Assembly (NCBI GenBank): GCA_029817715.1
Contig: JARUPY010000398.1
Location: forward strand, 1,426,001 to 1,490,000
Length of the DNA: 64,000 bases
Direction of reading: 5' to 3'
Source of the DNA: Melastoma dodecandrum
Taxonomy: Eukaryota; Streptophyta; Magnoliopsida; Myrtales; Melastomataceae
Shown piece by piece: positions 48,356-58,179 of this stretch (position 1 is the stretch's first letter; every line of letters begins with the position of its first letter). The position numbers were made by a program, and so were the translations under genes. Under the pieces are notes generated by a model that saw nothing but the letters and a program-made list of their open reading frames with translations, searched no databases and was not told the origin of the DNA.

Positions 48356-50329
48356 ATGACCAGAGACGAGACTTCCCGCCCGCCGCGCAAAACCGATCGC
48401 GCGCGCCGCCCTCAAGACGCGCCGACCGGCGAGGCGCAAGTCGGCGCGCGACGCACCACGCAGCGCGTCGCAAAGGCCATGGCGCGGGCCGGCCTCTGCT
48501 CGCGCCGCGACGCGGAAGCCTGGATCGCGGACGGCCGCGTCAGCGTCAACGGCCGCGTGCTGACGACCCCCGCGCTCGATGTGGGGCCGGACGATCTGGT
48601 GCTCGTCGACGGTGCGCCGCTGCCCGCGCCGGACAAGACGCGCCTCTTCCTGTTCCACAAGCCGCGCGGCCTCGTCACCAGCGACCGGGATCCCGAAGGC
48701 CGCGAGACCGTCATCGATTATCTTCGCGAGAACTGGCCGGCCGGCCCGCGCGTCGTGACGATCGGGCGCCTCGACATCAACACCGAGGGGCTGCTGCTCC
48801 TGACCAACGACGGCGGCCTCGCCCGCGCGCTCGAGCTGCCGCAGACCGGCTGGCTGCGGCGCTATCGCGTGCGCGCCAAGGGGACGACGGACCAGGCGGT
48901 GCTCGACCGCCTCGCCGAGGGAGTCGAGATCGAGGGCATCGACTATCTCGGCATCGAGGCGAAGCTCGATCGCGCGCAGGGCGCCAACACATGGCTCACG
49001 ATGGGCCTGCGCGAAGGCAAGAACCGCGAGATCAAGCGCGTGCTCGAGCATATCGGGCTCGAGGTGAACCGGCTGATCCGCCTCTCGTTCGGCCCCTTTC
49101 AGCTGCTGGACCTGCCGGAAGGAGCCGTCGAGGAAGTGCGCACGCGGGTGTTGCGCGATCAGCTCGGCGAAGCGCTGATCCGCGAGGCGGGCGTCGATTT
49201 CGGCGAGAGCGAGCCCGCGCGAGGCGCGCCGCGCATCGAGCGGCCGGAGCGTCGCGAGGAGCGTCCGATGCGCGATCGCCGCTCGCGCGACGAGGAGCAG
49301 GCGCCCCCGCGCCGCACGCCGGACGACGAGCCGCGGGCGACCGGGCGCCGACACGTCTCGACGCTCCGCGCGCAAACGCGCGAGGCTGCCCATACGGGCC
49401 CGCGCCGGCGCATCGAGCGCGCCGAGACGACGGACCCCAACGATCGGACGATCAAGGTGGAACGGCTTGTGACGGCGCGACCGGCGAACGGGCGCGACGA
49501 GCAGGGCCCGACCGAGCGCGGCCGCGGCAAGCCGAGGGTCGACGCGCGCGGTCGGGACGGCGAGCGCCCGGCACGGGGACCTCGGCGCGACCACGCCAGC
49601 CCCTCCGCGCTCGGCAAGCGCGAGCGGATCGCCCGCAGCGGGGGCGCTTCGCGCCACGAAGACACGCGCGGCGAGAGCCGCTCGCGGCGCCCCGACGATC
49701 GGGCGCCGCGGTCCGACCGCGCCGGGCGTTCGGACCGACCGCCGCGACAGGATCGTGCATCGGGTCGGGACCGCACGGGCCGACAGGACCGCGCGCCACG
49801 ACAGGACCGTGCGCCGCGACAGGACCGCGCCCCGCGACAAGATCGCGGGCCCCGACCGGATCGCAGCCCGCGGCAAGCGCGGACGGCGCGCGACGACAGG
49901 TCGCCGCGCCAGGAGCGTACGCCGCGCGGCGATCGCGCCCCACGTCCCGCTCGTGGCGACACACGCGAGCGGTCCGGCGCGCCCGAGCGCGGCGCCCGGC
50001 GCTTCGATGGCGATCGGCCGCCCCGTCGGCGCGAGGATGCCGAGCGTCCACGCCGGGACGGGCCGTCGCGGCCGGCCCGTGGCGACCGGGACGTCGGGGA
50101 GCGCGCATCGCGTCAGCAGCGCGAGGGTCGTCCCGAGCGCGAAGAGCGCCGCGGGCCACAGCGGGCCGGGGGCCGGGAGGAGGCCGGGCGCCAGCGCCCG
50201 CGCGGGCCGACTGGCGGCAAACCGGGCGCGAAGGGCCCGCGTCCCGGGGCGAAGGGGCCGCGTCCGGGGGCGAAGGGGCCGCGTCCGGGCAATGGAGGAA
50301 AGCCACGCCCGTCGAAGCCGACGCGTTAG
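48356..50329 (+). CDS. rluB: RluB-type 23S rRNA pseudouridine synthase with long Arg-rich tail
   Basis: Pseudouridine synthase of the RsuA/RluB/RluE group; RluB modifies U2605 of 23S rRNA. 657 residues from the ATG at 48356. An S4 RNA-binding domain (about 37-85) and the catalytic domain with Asp140 (GRLDINTEGLLLLTNDGG) fill the first 285 residues and are normal. The last 370 residues are low-complexity, rich in Arg, Asp, Pro, Gly and Gln, with six-residue repeats such as RAPRQD (about 465-508) and KGPRPGA repeats near 625-645. Tails are common in Rhizobiales RluB, but this one is longer than the enzyme. rsmD follows after three bases. Confidence 0.92.
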   Translation: MTRDETSRPPRKTDRARRPQDAPTGEAQVGARRTTQRVAKAMARAGLCSRRDAEAWIADGRVSVNGRVLTTPALDVGPDDLVLVDGAPLPAPDKTRLFLFHKPRGLVTSDRDPEGRETVIDYLRENWPAGPRVVTIGRLDINTEGLLLLTNDGGLARALELPQTGWLRRYRVRAKGTTDQAVLDRLAEGVEIEGIDYLGIEAKLDRAQGANTWLTMGLREGKNREIKRVLEHIGLEVNRLIRLSFGPFQLLDLPEGAVEEVRTRVLRDQLGEALIREAGVDFGESEPARGAPRIERPERREERPMRDRRSRDEEQAPPRRTPDDEPRATGRRHVSTLRAQTREAAHTGPRRRIERAETTDPNDRTIKVERLVTARPANGRDEQGPTERGRGKPRVDARGRDGERPARGPRRDHASPSALGKRERIARSGGASRHEDTRGESRSRRPDDRAPRSDRAGRSDRPPRQDRASGRDRTGRQDRAPRQDRAPRQDRAPRQDRGPRPDRSPRQARTARDDRSPRQERTPRGDRAPRPARGDTRERSGAPERGARRFDGDRPPRRREDAERPRRDGPSRPARGDRDVGERASRQQREGRPEREERRGPQRAGGREEAGRQRPRGPTGGKPGAKGPRPGAKGPRPGAKGPRPGNGGKPRPSKPTR

Positions 50330-50332
50330 GCC

Positions 50333-50887
50333 ATGCGGATCGTCGGCGGGCGTCTGGGGGGGCGCAGCCTCAAAGGCCCCGCGTCCGATCGCATCCGCCC
50401 GACCTCGGACCGACTTCGCGAGAGCCTCTTCAACATTCTCGAACACGCCCATGGGGGCGTGGCGGACCTGCGGGTCATCGACCTCTTCGCCGGCACCGGC
50501 GCGCTCGCGCTGGAAGCGCTCTCACGCGGCGCGAAATCCGCGTTGCTGGTGGACGACGGGGCCGAGGCGCGCTCGCTGATCCGCGCCAACGTCGAGGCGC
50601 TCGGCCTCGGCGGCGTCACGCGCATTTTCCGCCGCGATGCCCGCAAGCTCGGCGCCGCGCCTCCGGGGGAGCCCTTCGATCTCGCCTTTCTCGATCCGCC
50701 TTATGGGCACGATCTCGCCCCGGCGACGCTCGAGGCCTTGCGCGACGGCGGATGGCTGTCAGCCGGCGCGACCGTGATCGTCGAGGAGGCGAAAGACGCG
50801 CCGCTCGACCCACTCGACGGCTTCGGCGCCGTCGATCGCCGCACCTTCGGCGACACGCAGATCGCGATCCTGCGCCGGACGGCCTGA
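50333..50887 (+). CDS. rsmD: 16S rRNA (guanine966-N2)-methyltransferase
   Basis: RsmD methylates G966 of 16S rRNA in the assembled 30S head. 184 residues: MRIVGGRLGGRSLKGP start, RPTSDRLRESLFNIL, SAM motif VIDLFAGTGALALEAL (48-63), and catalytic DPPYG (121-125). Forms an operon with the rluB-type gene upstream. Confidence 0.97.
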   Translation: MRIVGGRLGGRSLKGPASDRIRPTSDRLRESLFNILEHAHGGVADLRVIDLFAGTGALALEALSRGAKSALLVDDGAEARSLIRANVEALGLGGVTRIFRRDARKLGAAPPGEPFDLAFLDPPYGHDLAPATLEALRDGGWLSAGATVIVEEAKDAPLDPLDGFGAVDRRTFGDTQIAILRRTA

Positions 50888-50893
50888 CACGAA

Positions 50894-50927
50894 ACGTCCT
50901 CCCTCGCGAGGGCGCGAAGGAGGACGT
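50894..50927. terminator. bidirectional hairpin between rsmD and the fasciclin gene
   Basis: ACGTCCTCC and GGAGGACGT form a nine-pair stem with an inner CTCGCGAG self-complementary segment, midway between two convergent genes. There is no T-run, so termination by this hairpin alone is not certain. Confidence 0.5.
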
Positions 50928-50960
50928 GCCGGTCCGACCGTGAGACCGAGGAGGTGCGGC

Positions 50961-51512
50961 TTAGGGCAGCATGACGGTGTTGATGACGTGGATCACGCCG
51001 TTCGACTGGATCACGTTCGGAATCGTGACGCGGGCGACATCGCCCTTCGAATCCTTGATCTCGATCGTCTTGCCCGTGGCTTCGGCCGTGAGCGACTCGC
51101 CCTGCACGGTCTTCAGCTCGGCCTTGCCGCCGCCGGCCTTGATCTGCGCGAGAAGGTCCTTGGCGGTGAGCGCGCCGGGCACGACATGGTAGGTGAGCAC
51201 AGCCTGCAGCTGCGCCTTGTTCTCGGGCTTCAGCAGGTTGTCGACCGTGCCCGCGGGCAGCTTCTTGAAGGCTTCGTTCGTCGGCGCGAACACCGTGAAC
51301 GGGCCCGGGCCCTGCAGCGTGTCGACGAGGCCGGCGGCCTTGACGGCGGCGACGAGCGTCGTGTGGTCCTTCGAATTGACCGCGTTCTCGACGATGTTCT
51401 TGGTGGGATACATGGCGGCGCCGCCGACCATCGGATCCTTGGCGAAGGCCGCGCTCCCGGACGCGAGCGAGATGAGGGCCGCGCCGAGAATGGCAGTCCG
51501 CTTGAACGACAT
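50961..51512 (-). CDS. exported fasciclin-domain protein
   Basis: 183 residues with a signal peptide of about 24 residues (cleavage near AFA-KDP) and one FAS1 domain: TVFAPTNEAFKKLPAGTVDN, LTYHVVPGALTAKDL and NGVIHVINTVMLP are the family H1 and H2 boxes. FAS1 proteins are periplasmic or surface adhesion-type proteins; no specific role is known. ATG at 51512 with AGGGAGA upstream. Confidence 0.96.
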   Translation of the reverse strand: MSFKRTAILGAALISLASGSAAFAKDPMVGGAAMYPTKNIVENAVNSKDHTTLVAAVKAAGLVDTLQGPGPFTVFAPTNEAFKKLPAGTVDNLLKPENKAQLQAVLTYHVVPGALTAKDLLAQIKAGGGKAELKTVQGESLTAEATGKTIEIKDSKGDVARVTIPNVIQSNGVIHVINTVMLP

Positions 51513-51649
51513 AGTCTTTCTCCCTGTGAGACGAGCATTTCTTGCCCGCTTACCGTCGATTTACGAGAGGTTGCGATAAGAGGTTTCGAGAAGCGCACGA
51601 AAAAGCGAACATGACGAAGTTGTAATAGAGTGAAGCAGCACATGAATAC

Positions 51650-52936
51650 TCAAGACGTCCTGAAACTTTCTCTCGCCTCGGTCGTAGTCGAGGTCCGCGC
51701 GGCGATGTCGCGTCGGCAGAATCCGTCGGCCCAGCGGATGTCGTCGATCGCGCGGTAGACCCTCTCGCGCGCACCCGCGACGTCGGGCGCGAGCGCCGTG
51801 ACGTTGAGGACGCGCCCGCCGTCCGCCACGAGGCGTCCGCCCTCGCGGCGCGTCCCGGCATGCGTGACGAGCACGTCTTGCAATCCGTTGAGGCCTTCGA
51901 TCGTGCCGCCCCTGCGCGGCGTGCCGGGATAGCCGGCGGCAGCCAAGACGACCGTGACCGCGACCTCGGGCCTCAGGCGCGGCGATCCCTCGAGGCGCCC
52001 GTCCGCGCAGGCGACGAGAAGATCGAGCAGATCGTCCTCGAGCCGCGGCAGCATGGCCTGTGTCTCCGGATCGCCGAAACGCACGTTGTATTCGATGAGC
52101 TTCGGCCCGTCGGCACCGATCATCAATCCGGCGAAGAGGACGCCGCGGAACGGCGTGCCCTCCGCCGCCATGCCGGCGAGCGTCGGGGTGACGATCTCGG
52201 CCATGATGCGCGCGCTCATCTGCGGCGTGACGACCGGCGCGGGCGAATACGCGCCCATACCGCCGGTGTTCGGCCCCGTGTCGCCCTCGCCCACCCGCTT
52301 GTGGTCCTGCGCGGAGGCGAACGGCACGGCGCGATGCCCGTCGCAGAGCGCGAAGAACGACGCTTCCTCGCCGCGCAGCACCTCTTCGATCACGACGCTC
52401 GCCCCCGCGGCTCCGAAGGCGCCGCCGAAGATCTCGGCGAGCGCCGCTTCCGCCTGCGCGACGCTATCGGCGACGGTCACGCCCTTGCCGGCCGCAAGGC
52501 CATCGGCCTTGACGACGATCGGCGCGCCGACCTCCGCGAGATAGGCGCGCGCGCTCGCCAAATCCGTGCAACGCCGGTAGGCGGCCGTCGGGATGTGATG
52601 GCGCGTGCAAAAGTCCTTCGTAAACCCCTTCGAGCCTTCGAGCTGCGCGGCGGCCTTCGACGGACCGAACGCGAGGATGCCCTCCGCCTCCAGCGCGTCG
52701 ACGAGGCCGGCGACGAGCGGCGCCTCCGGCCCGACGATCACGAAGGCGATGTCCTGCGCCCGGCAGGCGGCGATGACGGCGGACGCGTCCGTCGGATCGA
52801 GCGCGAGACACGTCGCGACCTCGGCGATGCCGGGGTTACCGGGCGCCGCGAAGAGACGATCGAGGCGCGGGCTCGACGCGAGGGCGCGGGCGAGCGCGTG
52901 CGCGCGACCGCCGGAGCCGAGGAGAAGGACGTTCAC
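51650..52936 (-). CDS. purD: phosphoribosylamine-glycine ligase
   Basis: GAR synthetase, second step of purine synthesis, ATP-grasp enzyme. 428 residues from a GTG with GAGG four bases upstream. LLLGSGGRAHALARALASSP, FGPSKAAAQLEGSKGFTKDF, GLAAGKGVTVADS, NTGGMGAYSPAPVVTPQMSA and the EYNVRFGDPETQAMLPR motif. No other pur gene is next to it. Confidence 0.98.
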   Translation of the reverse strand: MNVLLLGSGGRAHALARALASSPRLDRLFAAPGNPGIAEVATCLALDPTDASAVIAACRAQDIAFVIVGPEAPLVAGLVDALEAEGILAFGPSKAAAQLEGSKGFTKDFCTRHHIPTAAYRRCTDLASARAYLAEVGAPIVVKADGLAAGKGVTVADSVAQAEAALAEIFGGAFGAAGASVVIEEVLRGEEASFFALCDGHRAVPFASAQDHKRVGEGDTGPNTGGMGAYSPAPVVTPQMSARIMAEIVTPTLAGMAAEGTPFRGVLFAGLMIGADGPKLIEYNVRFGDPETQAMLPRLEDDLLDLLVACADGRLEGSPRLRPEVAVTVVLAAAGYPGTPRRGGTIEGLNGLQDVLVTHAGTRREGGRLVADGGRVLNVTALAPDVAGARERVYRAIDDIRWADGFCRRDIAARTSTTTEARESFRTS

Positions 52937-53018
52937 GCAACCTCGTTCAAGCTGTACGGGCGCGGCTTATAGCGCGTCCCGCGACGCGCGACATCGGCTT
53001 CTCGCGCCCGGCTCCCTT

Positions 53019-55208
53019 CTACGCGACGACCTGCGCCGCGAGCAGCTCCTGCACCTTCGCGACGAGGCCCGTGCTGCTGAACGGCTTGCCGAGGAACTGC
53101 ACCCCCTCGTCGAGCCGCCCGTGGTGGATGATCGCGTTGCGCGTATAGCCTGTCGTGAAGAGGACCGGGAGACCCGGTCGCAGCGCCAGGACAGCGTCGG
53201 CGAGCACGCGGCCGTTCATCGGCGGCCCGAGCACGACGTCCGTGAAGAGGAGACGGATGTCCGGATTCTCGCGCACAAGCTCGAGCCCCCGAGTGCCGTC
53301 CACGGCCTCCAGCACCCGATAGCCCGCGTCCTCCAGCGCGGCGACGCTGAGGCGGCGCACCATCTCCTCGTCCTCGACGACGAGGATGCGCTCGCCCTGT
53401 CCGATGCGTTCCGGCAGGCCGGGCATCGGCGCGACGACGGTGCGGCGCAGCGCGACCTGTTTTGCGCGCGGCAGGTAGAGCCGGAACGTCGAGCCCTGCC
53501 CGACCTCGGAATAGATCGCGACGTGACCGCCGGATTGCTTCACGAAACCGTAGACCTGGCTGAGCCCGAGCCCGGTGCCCTGCCCGACCGGCTTGGTCGT
53601 AAAGAACGGTTCGAACACCTGCGCGATGACCTCGGGCGGCATGCCGCAGCCGGTGTCGGAGACCGCCATCATGACGTAATGGCCGGCGACGACCTCCGCA
53701 TGGGCTCGGGCATAGGTCTCGTCGAGGTGCGCGTTGCAGGTCTCGATCGTGAGTTGGCCGCCCTCGGGCATCGCGTCGCGCGCGTTGACCGCGAGATTGA
53801 GCAGCGCGCTTTCGAGCTGGTTCGGATCGACGAGCGTCGGCCACAGGCCGCCGGCGAGCACGGTCTCGACGGCGATGGTCTCGCCGAGCGTGCGCCGAAG
53901 CAGTTCAGACATGCCGGCGACGAGCTTGTTCGCGTCGACCAGCACCGGTTGCAACGGCTGCTGCCGCGAGAACGCGAGGAGCCGCGCGACGAGCGCGGCC
54001 GCGCGCTGGGCGCCTTCGCTGGCGTTGTCGATCAGCCCCTTGTTGCGCGCATCGAGACCGTTGGGACGCCGACGGACGAGGTCGAGACTGCCGATGACGG
54101 CGGTGAGCAGATTGTTGAAATCGTGCGCCACGCCGCCGGTGAGGCGGCCGACCGCCTCCATCTTCTGCGACTGGCGCAGCTGCGCTTCGATCGCCTCGCG
54201 CTCGACCGCCTGGACCTGCAGCTGCCTCGCCGTATCCTCCCACAGCCGCCGCGCGACGCGTTCGCGCTCGGTCTGCAGCAGCGCGAACCGCGCGGCCGCG
54301 CCCAGCGCGAGCGTCACGAGGCCGGCGACGATGCCATAGCTGATCAGGGCGTGGCGCCAGGCCGCGAGCGCGTTGGCTTTCGCGATGCCGAAGCGCACGT
54401 AGACCGGGTAGTTGCCGACCTTGCGGTAGGCGAAGAGCCGCTCGACGTTGTCGATCCGCGAGCCGCCGTAATAGAAGCCGGCGGGGCTCTTGGCGATATG
54501 CTCCATCAAGGGGGATGGCGCCGTCAGCGCCACGAAAGGCAGCGGCGTCTCGCTCGCGAGGATCACGGCATCCTCGCGCACCAGGATGACGCGATGGTCG
54601 AAGGTGGGCTCGACCGTCTTGTAGAACTCTTCGAAATAGGCACGGTTGACCGAGACGGCGATCGTGCCGCGAAAGGTGTCGTCGCCGCCGCCGCCCGTGA
54701 TACGCCCCGCGAGATTGAAGATCGGCTTGTTGGTCTGCCGCCCCGGATAGGCCCGCGAGACGTACGGCAAGGTCTGGTTGTGCGCCTTCAGCGCCTGGAA
54801 GTAATCGCGGTCCGCGAAAGACAGCTTCGGATCGTTGGGAAACGTCCGACCGCTCGCCAGCATATGCCCGTCCGGCCCGACGACCGTGATCGCGCTGACC
54901 TGCGGCAGATCCGTCTGCAACTGCACGAGCAGCGCGTGGAAGGCGTTCGCGTCCTCGGGCTTGGCGAGGTCCGTGAAGCGCAGGCGGTCGTTGAGCAGCT
55001 GGATGACGAGCCGCTGCGTCTCGAACACCTTCAGCGCGTGTTCTTCGAGCAGACGGTCGGTGCGCTCGACGCGCGCGCGGGCGTCGTCCAGCGTCTCGCG
55101 ATGGCTGCGCCAGGCGACGAAGACGAGCAGCACCGCCGGCAGCAGCACGACGGCACCGACCAGCATCCAGCCCAACGACAGCCGCCGGCGCGCGAGCGAA
55201 TCGCGCAC
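53019..55208 (-). CDS. hybrid sensor histidine kinase with periplasmic sensor
   Basis: Membrane-bound hybrid kinase, about 729 residues. A first membrane segment (about 12-32), a periplasmic dCache-type sensor with VGPDGHMLASGR, and FADRDYFQALKAHNQTLPYV, a second membrane segment (about 300-320), then HisKA with GRLTGGVAHDFNNLL (His about 361), HATPase with NLAVNARDAMPEGG, DTGCGMPPE and GTGLGLSQVYGFVKQSGG, and a C-terminal receiver with phosphoacceptor Asp657 in LLFTDVVLGPP. The start is uncertain: TTG at 55310, GTG at 55238 and GTG at 55208 are open; 55208 was chosen because it puts the first membrane segment near the N-terminus. No partner regulator adjacent. Confidence 0.9.
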   Translation of the reverse strand: MRDSLARRRLSLGWMLVGAVVLLPAVLLVFVAWRSHRETLDDARARVERTDRLLEEHALKVFETQRLVIQLLNDRLRFTDLAKPEDANAFHALLVQLQTDLPQVSAITVVGPDGHMLASGRTFPNDPKLSFADRDYFQALKAHNQTLPYVSRAYPGRQTNKPIFNLAGRITGGGGDDTFRGTIAVSVNRAYFEEFYKTVEPTFDHRVILVREDAVILASETPLPFVALTAPSPLMEHIAKSPAGFYYGGSRIDNVERLFAYRKVGNYPVYVRFGIAKANALAAWRHALISYGIVAGLVTLALGAAARFALLQTERERVARRLWEDTARQLQVQAVEREAIEAQLRQSQKMEAVGRLTGGVAHDFNNLLTAVIGSLDLVRRRPNGLDARNKGLIDNASEGAQRAAALVARLLAFSRQQPLQPVLVDANKLVAGMSELLRRTLGETIAVETVLAGGLWPTLVDPNQLESALLNLAVNARDAMPEGGQLTIETCNAHLDETYARAHAEVVAGHYVMMAVSDTGCGMPPEVIAQVFEPFFTTKPVGQGTGLGLSQVYGFVKQSGGHVAIYSEVGQGSTFRLYLPRAKQVALRRTVVAPMPGLPERIGQGERILVVEDEEMVRRLSVAALEDAGYRVLEAVDGTRGLELVRENPDIRLLFTDVVLGPPMNGRVLADAVLALRPGLPVLFTTGYTRNAIIHHGRLDEGVQFLGKPFSSTGLVAKVQELLAAQVVA

Positions 55209-55344
55209 GGAGTCACGTCCCTGTCGGTTTCCGGACACGAGGTTTGAGTCGCGCTCGCCGTTGAACCCTGCGACGCGCTCCCGCGTCGTCCGAATGTGGC
55301 ACGAACGCAAGGCGGCGAACAGCCCAGCTTGAACGCGACGATCG

Positions 55345-57141
55345 TCAACGTCGGCCGAAGAGCCGCTCGATGTCGGACAGCTTCAATTCGACATAGGTCG
55401 GGCGCCCGTGGTTGCATTGCCCCGATCCGGGGGTGCGTTCCATCTCGCGCAGCAGCGCGTTCATCTCCTCGCCAGAGAGCCGGCGCCCGGCGCGCACCGA
55501 ATGGTGGCAGGCGAAGGTCGCGAGGTAGTGATCGAGACGACGTTCGAGCGGCAGCGCGGCCGCCTGCTCGGCGAGCGCCGCGGCGAGATCGGCGACGAGG
55601 CGCGCCGCATCGACGAGGCCGAGCGCGGCCGGCGTGTCGCGCACGAGCACCGCGCCGAGCCCGAACGGTTCGACGACGAGGCCGAGCGTCTCGAGGAGCG
55701 GTGCCGCCTCGACGAGACGCTCGACATCGCGCGGTTCGAGATCGACAACGGCGGGGATGAGGAGCGGCTGGCGGGCGATGCCGCGGGCGGCCCGCTCCGC
55801 CTTCAGTCGCTCGTAGACGAGCCGCTCGTGCGCGGCGTGCTGGTCGACGATGACGAGCCCGTCCGTCGTCTGGGCGAGGATGTAGGTGTCGTGCACCTGC
55901 GCCCGCGCGGCGCCGAGCGGTGCGGCGAGCGCATCGGGGGCGGCCTCCGCGAGGCCGGCGCGCAGATCGGCCTGCGGCCCCTCGGCATCGTCGAGGAACG
56001 CGGCCTGTGCGGGCTCGGCGAAGCCGGCCGGCGCCGCGGGAGACATCGAGGCCTGCCAGGGCGCGGGACGCGAAGGCGAGCGCGGCGACCAGGAGGGGCG
56101 GCGCGCGAAATCGAGAACCTCGCCGGCGGCCGTCGGCGTCGCCCGGTGGAGCGCGGCGGCGAGCGTCTGCTTCAACGCGCCCACGATGAGCCCGCGCACG
56201 AGGCCGGGATCGCGGAAGCGCACCTCCGCCTTGGCCGGATGGACGTTGACGTCGACCTCCGCGGGATCGCAGGCGACGGCGAGCGCGAGCGTCGGGTAGC
56301 GGCCGGAGGGCACCGCGTCGACATAGGCCGCGCGCACGGCGCCGACCATCAGCTTGTCCTTCACGGCCCGGCCGTTGACGAAGAGATGCAGACCGGCGGC
56401 ATCGCCGCGATGCCAGGTCGGCAGGCCCGCGAACCCGTCGAGCCGTATGCCCTCACGCTCCGCTGCCACGGCGAGCGCGTTGGGGCGAAAATCGCGCCCG
56501 ATCACCTGCGTCAGGCGCTCGAGCTGCGCCTCCGCCCCGCTGCAGGCGGCATAATCGAAGCCCGCGGTCTCGGCGCTGACGAGCGCGAAGCGCACCCGCG
56601 GGTTGGCCATGGCGAGGCGCTGGATCGTCTCGGAGACGGCCCGCGCCTCGGCACGGTCGCTCTTCAGGAACTTGAGCCGCGCCGGCGTCGCGGCGAAGAG
56701 GTCGTGCACCTCGACCCGCGTGCCCTGCGTCAGAGCCGCCGGCTTTATTTCGCCTTTGCGCCCGGCCTCGACCCGGATCTCGTGCCCCTGCTTCGCGCCT
56801 CGTGCGCGCGAGGCGAGCGAGAGGAGCGCCACGGAGGCGATCGAGGGCAGCGCCTCGCCGCGAAAGCCGAGCGTGTGGATGGCGGAGAGATCGCCGGTCG
56901 GCAGCTTGGAGGTCGCATGGCGCTCGACCGCGAGCGCCAGGTCCTCGCCGCTCATACCGTCGCCGTCGTCGACGACGCGGATGAGGCGGCGGCCGCCCGC
57001 CTCGATCACCACCTCGATGTGGCGCGCGCCCGCATCCAGCGCGTTCTCGACGAGCTCCTTTACGGCGGAGGCCGGCCGCTCGACGACCTCGCCGGCCGCG
57101 ATACGGTCGATCAGCACGGGATCGAGGCGGGTGATCGGCAT
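55345..57141 (-). CDS. mutL: DNA mismatch repair protein MutL
   Basis: MutL couples MutS mismatch recognition to strand incision. 598 residues. The GHKL ATPase domain shows [23 protein letters not shown] and [12 protein letters not shown]. The C-terminal domain carries the endonuclease motif [12 protein letters not shown] near residue 430, so this MutL nicks DNA itself, as in bacteria without MutH. A Pro/Ala-rich linker joins the two. Confidence 0.98.
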   Translation of the reverse strand: MPITRLDPVLIDRIAAGEVVERPASAVKELVENALDAGARHIEVVIEAGGRRLIRVVDDGDGMSGEDLALAVERHATSKLPTGDLSAIHTLGFRGEALPSIASVALLSLASRARGAKQGHEIRVEAGRKGEIKPAALTQGTRVEVHDLFAATPARLKFLKSDRAEARAVSETIQRLAMANPRVRFALVSAETAGFDYAACSGAEAQLERLTQVIGRDFRPNALAVAAEREGIRLDGFAGLPTWHRGDAAGLHLFVNGRAVKDKLMVGAVRAAYVDAVPSGRYPTLALAVACDPAEVDVNVHPAKAEVRFRDPGLVRGLIVGALKQTLAAALHRATPTAAGEVLDFARRPSWSPRSPSRPAPWQASMSPAAPAGFAEPAQAAFLDDAEGPQADLRAGLAEAAPDALAAPLGAARAQVHDTYILAQTTDGLVIVDQHAAHERLVYERLKAERAARGIARQPLLIPAVVDLEPRDVERLVEAAPLLETLGLVVEPFGLGAVLVRDTPAALGLVDAARLVADLAAALAEQAAALPLERRLDHYLATFACHHSVRAGRRLSGEEMNALLREMERTPGSGQCNHGRPTYVELKLSDIERLFGRR

Positions 57142-57242
57142 GGCGCCACCATAGAGGTCGGGCGGCGTGGAATCAGCCGCGCGACGGCGCTGTCCCCTGC
57201 CATCCCGCCCAAGAGGGCGTGGACCGCGCTATAGAGGCACCG

Positions 57243-58151
57243 ATGCCCTCACCTGCTCCCGGCACCCCCGACCGCGCTGCGCCCCTCCTCGCACCGATCC
57301 TCGCGCTCCTCGGCAGCATGACGTCGCTGACGATCGGCACGTCGATCGCCAAACATCTCTTCCCGATCGTCGGAGCGCCGGCGACCGTCGCGCTGCGAAT
57401 CACGCTGGCGGCGCTCGTGCTCGCGGCGCTCTGGCGACCGTGGCGGCGCCCCGTCGCGGCGACGGACCTGCGCACGATCGCGCTCTACGGTCTCGTGCTC
57501 GGCACGATGAACACGCTGTTCTATCTGGCCCTGCGCACGATCCCGCTCGGACTCGCGATCGCGATCGAGCTGACGGGGCCGCTCGCCGTCGCGCTCGCCG
57601 CATCGCGCCGCCCGCTGGACATCGTCTGGATCGCCCTCGCGATCCTCGGGCTCTCGCTGCTTCTGCCGCTCCGCGCGAATGCTTCGGCGCTCGATCCGAC
57701 GGGCGTCGCCTGCGCCCTGGCGGCGGCGACGTGCTGGGCGCTCTACATCGTCGTCGGCACGCGCGTCGGGCACCTGCACGGCGGCCAGGTCGTGACGCTG
57801 GGCCTCGGCACCGCCGCGCTCGTGACGCTGCCGATCGGCATCGCGACGGCGGGCGCCACGCTGCTGCGCGCCGACGTCCTCGCCATCGGACTCGTCGTCG
57901 CGCTCGCCTCGAGCGCGGTGCCCTACTCGCTCGAAATCTATGCGCTGAAGCACCTGCCGAAGCAAACGTTCGGCGTGCTGCTGAGCCTCGAGCCGGCCTT
58001 CGGCGCCGTGGCGGCCATGCTGATCCTCGGCGAACGGCTCACCGCGCTGCAATGGACGGCGATCGGCTGCATCGTCGGCGCCTGCGCCGGCAACACGTGG
58101 TCGGCGCACCGCCGGAGGCCGCGCGCCGAAGAGGTGCTCCTGGGGACGTAG
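57243..58151 (+). CDS. DMT/EamA family exporter (RhtA-like)
   Basis: Ten-span inner-membrane transporter with two EamA repeats, 302 residues, similar to RhtA threonine/homoserine exporters. Family sequences: LFPIVGAPATVALRITLAAL, TIPLGLAIAIELTGPLAVAL, and the second repeat VPYSLEIYALKHLPKQTFGV, LLSLEPAFGAVAAMLILGE. The ATG at 57243 has AGAGG five bases upstream; a GTG at 57219 is also in frame but poorly spaced. Substrate not known. Confidence 0.92.
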   Translation: MPSPAPGTPDRAAPLLAPILALLGSMTSLTIGTSIAKHLFPIVGAPATVALRITLAALVLAALWRPWRRPVAATDLRTIALYGLVLGTMNTLFYLALRTIPLGLAIAIELTGPLAVALAASRRPLDIVWIALAILGLSLLLPLRANASALDPTGVACALAAATCWALYIVVGTRVGHLHGGQVVTLGLGTAALVTLPIGIATAGATLLRADVLAIGLVVALASSAVPYSLEIYALKHLPKQTFGVLLSLEPAFGAVAAMLILGERLTALQWTAIGCIVGACAGNTWSAHRRRPRAEEVLLGT

Positions 58152-58179
58152 CCGACTGCCGGACGGATGCGGTGACCCG

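Noticed and set aside
48347..50452. 701-codon minus-strand open frame over the rluB tail
   Set aside because: It mirrors the Arg-rich low-complexity tail and overlaps the catalytic domain; no domain can be seen and the sense strand has a good start and operon context.
52605..55247. 880-codon plus-strand open frame over purD and the histidine kinase
   Set aside because: Spans two well-supported opposite-strand genes and shows only shadow-type composition.
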